Shown here piece after piece: positions 28,101 through 39,720 of a DNA stretch of 64,000 bases. Origin of the DNA: Comamonadaceae bacterium (GTDB lineage Bacteria; Pseudomonadota; Gammaproteobacteria; Burkholderiales; Burkholderiaceae_C); the NCBI GenBank assembly GCA_027488115.1, contig JAIYCG010000001.1, forward strand, positions 124,001-188,000, written 5' to 3'. Position numbers and translations under genes: made by a program. Below the pieces are notes generated by a model, which searched no databases, was not told where the DNA came from, and worked only from the letters and a program-made list of their open reading frames with translations. Positions within the stretch are counted from its first letter, which is position 1. Every line of letters begins with the position of its first letter.

Positions 28101-28714
28101 GTCCTGTAAATTTGGCTGCTTTGGATGAATTGACAACATCTCGAGAGCGCAAGGTATTTTTAGATTCTCAGACGTCTGACTTAACCGAAGCCATGACAAC
28201 TTTAGAAGATGCCATTAAAAAAATTGATGCTGAAACCAGAGATCTTTTGGCTGGCACTTTCAAAATTGTCAATGAACATTTTGGCCGGATGTTTCCTGAA
28301 TTGTTTGGTGGGGGCAATGCACGTTTGGTCATGACAGGTGATGAAATTTTGGACTCAGGTGTTCAGGTCATGGCGCAGCCTCCGGGTCAAAAAAATCAGA
28401 CAATCCATTTATTGTCAGGAGGCCAAAAGGCACTCACTGCCATCGCCTTGGTGTTTGCTATTTTCCAACTCAATCCCGCACCATTTTGCTTGCTCGATGA
28501 GGTTGATGCTCCGTTGGACGATGCCAACACAGAGCGCTATGCCAAATTGGTCAAGAGCATGGGTAAAGAAACTCAGTTTTTGTTCATCAGTCACAACAAA
28601 ATTGCGATGGAAATGGCCGAACAACTCATCGGTGTCACCATGCAAGAACAAGGCGTTTCACGCATTGTGGCGGTTGACATGGAGGCTGCAGTTTCAATGG
28701 CCGAGTTGGTTTAA
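25187..28714 (+). CDS. smc: Chromosome segregation protein SMC
   Basis: [50 protein letters not shown], long coiled coils, hinge, [19 protein letters not shown]...[17 protein letters not shown]; track ORF starts at 25157 but GTG 25187 fits the family N-terminus. Confidence 0.95.
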   Translation: [1175 protein letters not shown]

Positions 28715-28758
28715 ACAATTTCAAATTTTTATTCACTGCCTAAATTGCATTTCCCATC

Positions 28759-32485
<3,727 letters not shown>

Positions 32486-32489
<4 letters not shown>

Positions 32490-33646
32490 AGTTTGGCCAG
32501 TCTTTGAAGGGCGGCGTTCAAAGTGGCGTCCTTCTTTGCAAAGCAAAACCGAATGATATTTTGGTCAAATGAGTCGCCATAAAAGGCTGACATAGGAATG
32601 GCTGCGACTCCCATTTCGCGTGTCAACCATTTACAGAACTCTGCTTCACCCAAATCTTTTTCTGCGACCGATAAGTTAGAAATATCTGCGCATTGGAAGT
32701 AGGTGCCTTCTCCGGGCAAAAGTTTGAATTTGGTTTTTGATAATCCCTCTCTAAAGAGGTCGCGCTTGCTTTGATAAAACTGCGGCAAATCCAAATAGGG
32801 TTGAGGGTTTGCCATGTAACGAGCCAAGCCAAATTGCATCGGCGTGTTCACCGTAAACACATTGAACTGATGGACCTTTCGAAACTCGGTGGTCAGTGAA
32901 GCTGGTGCCACGACGGTCCCCACTTTCCAACCAGTGACGTGATAGCTCTTGCCAAAGCTCGAGACTACAAATGCGCGCTCGGCCAAGCCCTTGTATGAAC
33001 TTGCGCTGTGATGTTGTAGCGGTTGGTAGACCATGTGCTCATAGACTTCATCACTGATAAGCAAGATGTTGGTAGATACCAAAATTTCTTGCAAGCGAAG
33101 CATGTCCTCGTGTCGCCAAATGATGCCGCTGGGGTTGTGCGGAGAATTGATCAGAATGGCACAAGTTTTTGAAGTGATTGCAGCTTGAATCTTGTCGAAG
33201 TCTGGTTTGAACGTGCCGGGCCTTAAAGGAACTCGGACTACGACGCCTCCAGCCATTTCGACATTGGGCACATAGCAATCGTAGCAAGGCTCTAAAACAA
33301 TCACTTCATCACCTGGATGCACCACCGCCAGCATGATGGTGATCAAAGCTTGCGTGGCACCCGCTGTGATAGTAATTTCCGATTGTGCATCGTAGTGGCG
33401 GCCATAGAGTGTTTTAATTTTCTGTGCCACGGCTTCCCGCAGGGGCAAGACGCCAGGCATGGGGGGGTATTGATTCAGCCCTTCACACATGGCCTTTGTC
33501 ACGGCGTCAATGAGGGCAGGGTCGCATTCAAAATCAGGAAATCCTTGTCCTAAATTGACAGCCCCCACTTCGGCGGCCAATGCAGACATCACTGAAAAAA
33601 TAGTTGTCCCCATTTTGGGGTGCTTTGAAATCAGTTCAGGTGTCAT
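32486..33646 (-). CDS. Pyridoxal phosphate-dependent aminotransferase (methionine aminotransferase/YbdL-like)
   Basis: 386 aa; [39 protein letters not shown]. Confidence 0.9.
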
Positions 33647-33664
33647 GGTGGCGAATGAATAGCA

Positions 33665-34606
33665 TCAAAGTTCATAGTCATTGACATGACCCGTCATGGC
33701 TTTTGCAACCAAAGCCGCTGTCAATCGGTCGCTCAATAACTCTGCAAATTGATAAACAAAGTTGCGCAGATAGGCGCCGCGTTTAAAGGCAACTCGAGCT
33801 ACATTCTTGCCGAGGATATCGCCTAAGGGGCGAGCAAGCAAATCACCCATGGGATCGTCTTTCATGGCCATTTCAGCCACGATGCCAATACCCAAGCCTA
33901 AGCGTACGTAAGTTTTAATGACATCTGAGTCAATGGCTTCAAGCGCAATGCGAGGATGAAGTTTTTTGCTTGCAAAGGCAGCATCAATTCTTGTTCGCCC
34001 TGTGAAAGACGGGTGGTAAGTGATGAGAGGTTCTTTGGCGATGTCTTCAAGATGCAAGTGCTTCTTCATTGCCAAGGGGTGGTTGGGGGGAATGACCAAC
34101 ATGTGTTGCCATTCGTAGCATGGCAGCGTCACAAGGTCCTCATATTCTGCCAATGATTCGGTTGCCATGCCTATTTCTGCGGTGTCATCCAGTAGCATTT
34201 TTGCCACTTGATCCGGTGAACCTTGGTGCAGGCTGATATTGACTTGTGGGTACTGCTCACGCAATTTGGCAACTGGAACAGGCAATACATAACGAGCTTG
34301 CGTGTGTGTGGTGGCGATCGACAGGGTCCCATTGTCTTGAGCGCTGAACTGCTCACCAATTCTTTTTAGGTTGCCAATTTCTCGCATGATGACTTCGATG
34401 CTTTTGAGCACATGCTGGCCTGGCTCGGTAATGCGCTTAAGCCTTTTTCCATGTCGGGCAAAGATGTCAATGCCAAGTTCTTGCTCCAACTCAATAATGG
34501 CTTTGGAGACACCAGGTTGAGAGGTGTGAAGCGCTTTGGCTGCTTCCGTCAAATTGAGATTGCGGCGTGCAGCTTCTTGTACAAATCGAAATTGATGTAA
34601 GTTCAT
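33665..34606 (-). CDS. cysB: CysB family LysR regulator
   Basis: 313 aa; MNLHQFRFVQEAARRNLNLTEAAKALHTSQPGVSKAIIELEQELGIDIF, TTHTQARYVLP. Confidence 0.88.
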   Translation of the reverse strand: MNLHQFRFVQEAARRNLNLTEAAKALHTSQPGVSKAIIELEQELGIDIFARHGKRLKRITEPGQHVLKSIEVIMREIGNLKRIGEQFSAQDNGTLSIATTHTQARYVLPVPVAKLREQYPQVNISLHQGSPDQVAKMLLDDTAEIGMATESLAEYEDLVTLPCYEWQHMLVIPPNHPLAMKKHLHLEDIAKEPLITYHPSFTGRTRIDAAFASKKLHPRIALEAIDSDVIKTYVRLGLGIGIVAEMAMKDDPMGDLLARPLGDILGKNVARVAFKRGAYLRNFVYQFAELLSDRLTAALVAKAMTGHVNDYEL

Positions 34607-34722
34607 ATCGATAAACCCAGTAAGATGGGTTTTATTATGCCTTACTGATCTATAGAGATTTCTTTACCTTTGGTTCACGCGGTTTACTTTCAGATCGATC
34701 AAGCACCTGGCTAAGGGTCTAA

Positions 34723-35097
34723 TTAACGCAAAGCGATGTTTGCCATGGCCAATGTCAGTTCTGGTTCCTCGCCTATTGCTTTTCTCAATTCGAAAGTCAC
34801 ATTTGGATGCTTCGCCTTGAGATCTTGCATCAACAAAGGCAAATCTTCTCGAGCGTGTCGCCCCACTCCCAAGAACATGGGAATAATTCGCATTTCAAGA
34901 ATTCCCAATTGAACCAAACGTTCAACGGTAGAAAGTAAGTCTGGCTCAGTGAGCTCTAAATACGCACACGCAACTTCTATATCGGGAGAAATTGTCCGAA
35001 TTTGATCGGCCACGGCGTCAATGGGCCGCATCCAAAGTGCATCTCTGGATCCGTGAGCAAATAGAATCACGGCCTGCTTGTTCTTGTTAATTGCCAT
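34723..35097 (-). CDS. cbiX: Sirohydrochlorin chelatase (CbiX family)
   Basis: About 124 aa; ILFAHGSRDALWMRPIDAVA, IPMFLGVGRHAREDLP; MAINKNKQ at 35097 is the probable start inside track ORF 34723..35376. Confidence 0.88.
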   Translation of the reverse strand: MAINKNKQAVILFAHGSRDALWMRPIDAVADQIRTISPDIEVACAYLELTEPDLLSTVERLVQLGILEMRIIPMFLGVGRHAREDLPLLMQDLKAKHPNVTFELRKAIGEEPELTLAMANIALR

Positions 35098-35108
35098 TTT
35101 AAAAGCCT

Positions 35109-36215
35109 TTACTGACGCAAAACCAGCCACCAGAAAGTAGCCAGAGAAATGATGCTGTAGATCATCGCCGGCGCGGCAGCGGTCAACCAAGGTTGCCAAT
35201 TTTGAAGATTGCCCATAAATCCAAAGACGTTGTTGAGCAAATAAAAACTGATGCCCGCCATGACACCCCCAAACACATAGCCTGCAATGTTGCCTGATCT
35301 GAAGTGCAAATAAGCAAAAGGAAGTGCAAGTGTCAACATGACCCAGCAGCTGAGAGGGTAGAAGACTTTTCGCCAAAACTCAATCTCATAGCGTTGTGGA
35401 TTTTGCCCATTCGCTGCCAAATGCCTCATGTATTGAAACAAATCGATGGTCTTCATTCGATCTGGACTCAATAGCGCTGCTGCAATCATTTCCGCGCTGA
35501 TTTCTGTTTTCCAAGACCATTCAGCAAGTTTCAAAATTTCTATTCGTGATTCTTCAGAGCTTGTCGTATGAAAAACTCTGCGATCGACAGACTTTAAAAG
35601 CCAAGCACCATCACTCATCAATTGAGCAGTGGGTGAGATGGTCATCGACTTTAAGCGCCCCTCGTTGTCAAACTCATGAATTCGAATGTTTTCTGGCTGG
35701 CCCTCACTGCTCATGGATTTCACATTGACCGCAAATTGTGATTGCGCTTGTTTTTCTCTGAGCCAAGCGCCAGTTTGACCCACGGTTATTTGGCCTTGGT
35801 AATGCGCCTTCAACAGTTGTGCCTGCTTGTCAGTCCAAGGTGAAATGTAATCACCAAAAATGAAGGTGACCGTGACAAAAATAAGCCCCAGTTGGAACAG
35901 CGTTTGAAGTGCAAGCCATGGCCCGAGTCCGCCAGTTCTCAAAATGGTGAACTCAGAGCTCTGCGCGAAGCGAGCCATGACAAAGATAGAGCCAATCAGG
36001 ACGGAGATGGGCAACAACTCATACAAATGACTGGGCATGAGCAAGGCCACATACATCAGGGCATGCTGCAATTGATAACCTTGAAATTTGTTTCGACTCA
36101 ATGTCTGAAGTTGATCGACCAAGTCAAAAAAGACAAAAAGTGCCAGAAAACCTATCGCCACAAAACTGACCGCGCGAATAATTTCGCCATGAATTAATCG
36201 ACGAATGGTTTTCAC
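35109..36215 (-). CDS. lptG: LPS export ABC transporter permease LptG
   Basis: 368 aa; N-terminus MKTIRRLIHGEIIRAVSFVAIGFLALFVFFDLVDQL, LptG/YjgP-YjgQ membrane topology; GTG start at 36215. Confidence 0.9.
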   Translation of the reverse strand: MKTIRRLIHGEIIRAVSFVAIGFLALFVFFDLVDQLQTLSRNKFQGYQLQHALMYVALLMPSHLYELLPISVLIGSIFVMARFAQSSEFTILRTGGLGPWLALQTLFQLGLIFVTVTFIFGDYISPWTDKQAQLLKAHYQGQITVGQTGAWLREKQAQSQFAVNVKSMSSEGQPENIRIHEFDNEGRLKSMTISPTAQLMSDGAWLLKSVDRRVFHTTSSEESRIEILKLAEWSWKTEISAEMIAAALLSPDRMKTIDLFQYMRHLAANGQNPQRYEIEFWRKVFYPLSCWVMLTLALPFAYLHFRSGNIAGYVFGGVMAGISFYLLNNVFGFMGNLQNWQPWLTAAAPAMIYSIISLATFWWLVLRQ

Positions 36216-36379
36216 AGGATGCCTTCAGTTTTGAGCTGCAAGGAAAAACAGAACATATTTTTCCGCGACAAATTGAAGTGAAGGAAAAGCAGCCACGCTT
36301 TCACGATTGTGGCTAAAACCACCACCTTGGCACCAAAACTTCGGGCCAAATCTTTTTGAATGGAAGAATGGAATAACAT
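36212..36379 (-). pseudogene. lptF: Truncated lptF remnant (N-terminal fragment only)
   Basis: MLFHSSIQKDLARSFGAKVVVLATIV matches the LptF N-terminus of Burkholderiales as I know it, then departs into KAWLLFLHFNLSRKNMFCFSLQLKTEGIL and stops, with the TGA overlapping the lptG GTG (GTGA). A full LptF is about 360 aa. Confidence 0.75.
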
Positions 36380-36402
36380 TGTTGGATTGGAAAACCTCAA
36401 TT

Positions 36403-37893
36403 ATGAACTTCGAATTAAAAACTCTTTCGCTGGCAACAGCTGCTAAATCCGCTTCAGAACACCTGATTGTCCTCATTTCTGATCATTTTCAAGCCAAAAA
36501 AGACCCACTTTCTGCGCTGGTTCAGATAGCCGTGAAGGCCAAAGATTTTTCCAGCAAGACCGGAAAATTGCTTCATTTTTACGCTGCTCCTGGAATTGCA
36601 GCCTCCAAAGTGATGTTTTTAGGCGTTGGAGCAGCCTCTGCCTCTGACATCAAATCGGCCATGGCAGTTATCACCTCTGGTCTGAAGGCCACCGAAACAA
36701 AAAAACTAACGATCATCTCACCGGAGCCACTCAGTGCCCAATCTGTTCAAGCCTTGCTTGTCGGATTGGCGGAGGGCACCTATGTTTACGGTACCACCAA
36801 ATCCAAGCCCAGTTCACGCATGCTGAGTCAAGTTTGCTTAGGCCTGCCCAGCTTGAAACCAGAGGTGCAAAATGCCTTTGATGCTTCCGTTGGCATGATC
36901 CATGGCATTGAATTTGCCAAAGAGTGGGCCAACCGACCAGCAAACCATGCAACGCCCAGCATGCTGGCCAAGGCTGCTGCTTCCCTTGCCAAATCAGGCG
37001 GATTTTCGTGTGAAGTACTTGGCCCCAAGGAAGTCAGCAAGCTTGGCATGGGCTCATTCATGTCGGTGGCTCAAGGCTCTGCTGAGCCACTCCGCTTCAT
37101 AGTTTTGAATTACCAAGGCGGCGCCAAATCGGAGGCGCCCACTGTGTTGGTTGGAAAAGGCATCACCTTTGATACGGGTGGTATTTCCATGAAACCTGCA
37201 GCCGAAATGGATGAGATGAAATTTGACATGGGCGGCGCGGCCAGTGTCCTAGGCGTCTTCAAGTCCTTAAGTCTCATCAAACCCAAAATTAACGTTGTCG
37301 GCTTAATCCCCGCTTGTGAAAATATGCCCGACGGACTTGCTGTGAAGCCCGGTGATGTGGTGACCAGCATGAGCGGACAAACCATTGAAATTTTGAACAC
37401 AGACGCAGAAGGCCGACTGATTTTGTGTGATGCACTGACTTATGCTGAGCGATTTAAACCTCGTGCAGTCATTGACATTGCGACCTTGACGGGTGCTTGT
37501 GTCATTGCTTTGGGCGCCATTCGAAGTGGTATGTTTGCAACTGAAGACGAGTTGGCTCACAACTTACTCCAAGCGGGCGAGCAAGCCATGGACCTGTGCT
37601 GGAGAATGCCGCTTGATGATGATTATGCAGACGCACTCAAGAGCAACTTTGCTGATGTGGCCAATGTAGGGGGACGTGCAGGCGGCGTGATTATTGCCGC
37701 TAAATTTCTTCAGCGATTTACCAAAAAATACCCTTGGGCTCATTTAGACATTGCTGGAACGGCATGGCGAAGTGGCGCTTCAAAGGGCGCAACTGGAAGG
37801 CCTGTTGGCTTGTTGTTGCATTACCTGCTTTCACAGCAGCCTACCCAAGCTAGCTCTACTGCTAAAAAGTCAAGTCGATCAGCCGTCAAATAG
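36403..37893 (+). CDS. pepA: Leucyl aminopeptidase
   Basis: M17 signature NTDAEGRLILCDAL, VGKGITFDTGGISMKPAAEMDEMKFDMGGAA; start MNFELKTLSLATAAK at 36403. Confidence 0.95.
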   Translation: MNFELKTLSLATAAKSASEHLIVLISDHFQAKKDPLSALVQIAVKAKDFSSKTGKLLHFYAAPGIAASKVMFLGVGAASASDIKSAMAVITSGLKATETKKLTIISPEPLSAQSVQALLVGLAEGTYVYGTTKSKPSSRMLSQVCLGLPSLKPEVQNAFDASVGMIHGIEFAKEWANRPANHATPSMLAKAAASLAKSGGFSCEVLGPKEVSKLGMGSFMSVAQGSAEPLRFIVLNYQGGAKSEAPTVLVGKGITFDTGGISMKPAAEMDEMKFDMGGAASVLGVFKSLSLIKPKINVVGLIPACENMPDGLAVKPGDVVTSMSGQTIEILNTDAEGRLILCDALTYAERFKPRAVIDIATLTGACVIALGAIRSGMFATEDELAHNLLQAGEQAMDLCWRMPLDDDYADALKSNFADVANVGGRAGGVIIAAKFLQRFTKKYPWAHLDIAGTAWRSGASKGATGRPVGLLLHYLLSQQPTQASSTAKKSSRSAVK

Positions 37894-37921
37894 AAAACAT
37901 CGATTGGACAATTGTTTACTG

Positions 37922-38365
37922 ATGACACAAGTTGATTTTCATTTCAATGCGCCCGACAAGATGGCTTATGTGTGTCGATTGTTGCGCAAGGCCAGCGGCC
38001 AACGCAAAAGAGTGGGAGTGTGGGCCGACCAAGAAGCTGGCCATGTGCTCAATCTATCTTTATGGAATTTAAACGCGTCTGACTTTGTGTCACATTGTTG
38101 GGCCAACGACCCCCTTAACATGCTTGAACAATCGAGCGTGATTTTGTCTTCCCAGTGGGCTGACTTGGTTGCAATTCCATATTTGGACGTTCACCTAAAC
38201 CTCAACGAACTTAGCCCACCTAACTTCGAACAGGTTGCCCGTTTGATCGAAGTGGTTGGCCCTGAAGAGAGGGACCGTTCGAGTGCCAGAATTCGTTGGA
38301 AACAGTATTCTCAGCTCGGATTTCAAATCAATCGATTTGATTTGGCATCTGCCAACCCAAATTAG
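37922..38365 (+). CDS. holC: DNA polymerase III chi subunit
   Basis: MTQVDFHFNAPDKMAYVCRLLRKASGQRKRVGVWADQEAG; directly downstream of pepA. Confidence 0.88.
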   Translation: MTQVDFHFNAPDKMAYVCRLLRKASGQRKRVGVWADQEAGHVLNLSLWNLNASDFVSHCWANDPLNMLEQSSVILSSQWADLVAIPYLDVHLNLNELSPPNFEQVARLIEVVGPEERDRSSARIRWKQYSQLGFQINRFDLASANPN

Positions 38366-38484
38366 CCTTGTTTTACCCATCTTTTTGCACGGTTACGCAA
38401 AAAGTACCTTTAACGTGAATCAAATTTGCGTTATTGTTATGGCTTGCTTGATTGAAGCAAAACCTCATTATTTCGGAGTTATTC

Positions 38485-39651
38485 ATGAAATTGTCTTCTC
38501 TTAAGACCCCTCTTACAGCGGTTGCAGTGGCCGCAGTTGTTTTGACACTCGTTGCTTGTGGCAAAAAAGATGGCGGTGGCGCTCAAGTCATCAAAATTGG
38601 CCACGTGGGTCCAACCAGCGGTGCCATTGCCCATTTGGGTAAGGACAACGAAAATGGCGCCAAAATGGCCATTGAAGAGTTGAATGCCGCTGGCATCAAA
38701 ATTGGTGACAAAGCTGTCAAATTCGAATTGTTGGCAGAAGACGATGCCGCCGATCCAAAACAGGGTACTGCCGCAGCTCAAAAGTTGGTGGATGCCAAGG
38801 TTCAGGGTGTGATCGGCCACTTAAATTCCGGCACCACCATTCCTGCTTCGCAGCTCTACAACGCAGCTGGCATTCCCCAAATTTCACCTTCTGCAACCAA
38901 TCCCAAATACACGCGCCAAGGTTACGCTGGTGCGTTCCGCGTTGTGGCCGATGACGTGCACTTAGGCGGCACATTAGGCAAATATGCTGTTGAAACTCTC
39001 AAAGGCAAAAACATTGCTGTGATTGATGACCGTACGGCTTATGGTCAGGGCGTTGCTGAAGAATTCGAAAAAGCGGTGAAAGCCGCTGGTGGCAATTTAG
39101 TGGGCCACGAGTTCACAACCGACAAAGCCTCTGACTTCAATGCCATTTTGACCACCCTCAAGGGCAAAAAACCTGATATCGTTTTCTTCGGCGGTATGGA
39201 TGCTGTTGCTGGCCCCATGCTCAAGCAAATGAAACAACTTGGCATCAACGCCAAGTTCATGGGTGGTGATGGTATCTGTACAGCAGAGTTGGCCAAGTTG
39301 GCTGCCGAAGGCATGGCTGACGAAAACGTTTTCTGTGCTGAGGCTGGCGGCGTTGAAGGCGAACAAAAAGCAGGCATGGACAAATTCCGTGCAGACTTCA
39401 AAGCCAAGTACAACGCAGAAGTTCAAGTCTATGCACCCTACGTCTATGACGCTGTGAAAGTCATGGCTCAAGCCATGGTGACAGCTGGTTCTTCCGATCC
39501 AGCCAAATACTTGCCCGCTTTGAAGTCCATCAACTACAAAGGCGTGACAGGTAACATCGCGTTTGATGAAAAAGGCGACATCAAAAATGGCGCTTTGACT
39601 TTGTTCACCTACAAGGGCGGCAAGCGCGAGCAAATCGCTGTGGTCCGTTAA
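38485..39651 (+). CDS. Branched-chain amino acid ABC transporter substrate-binding protein (LivK-like)
   Basis: Lipobox LVACGKKD; IKIGHVGPTSGAIAHLGKDNENGAKMAIEELNA; start at 38485 after cggagtt. Confidence 0.93.
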   Translation: MKLSSLKTPLTAVAVAAVVLTLVACGKKDGGGAQVIKIGHVGPTSGAIAHLGKDNENGAKMAIEELNAAGIKIGDKAVKFELLAEDDAADPKQGTAAAQKLVDAKVQGVIGHLNSGTTIPASQLYNAAGIPQISPSATNPKYTRQGYAGAFRVVADDVHLGGTLGKYAVETLKGKNIAVIDDRTAYGQGVAEEFEKAVKAAGGNLVGHEFTTDKASDFNAILTTLKGKKPDIVFFGGMDAVAGPMLKQMKQLGINAKFMGGDGICTAELAKLAAEGMADENVFCAEAGGVEGEQKAGMDKFRADFKAKYNAEVQVYAPYVYDAVKVMAQAMVTAGSSDPAKYLPALKSINYKGVTGNIAFDEKGDIKNGALTLFTYKGGKREQIAVVR

Positions 39652-39680
39652 TTCCCTCTTGCTTGTTCCAAGCTCGCATC

Positions 39681-39709
39681 AAAAAAACCCCGCATCTGCG
39701 GGGTTTTTT
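39681..39709. terminator. Rho-independent terminator between livK-like gene and the M3 peptidase
   Basis: aaaaaaaccccgcatctgcggggtttttt perfect stem with A/T tracts both sides. Confidence 0.88.
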
Positions 39710-39720
39710 CTGGGCCTTGA

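Noticed and set aside
34613-34632. Small hairpin aaaccca-gtaaga-tgggttt upstream of cysB
   Set aside because: Short stem with no clear T tract in the relevant orientation; could be a regulatory element but evidence is too weak to list.
39097-39633. 178-aa minus-strand ORF inside the LivK-like gene
   Set aside because: Antisense shadow; the plus strand is clearly a substrate-binding protein.
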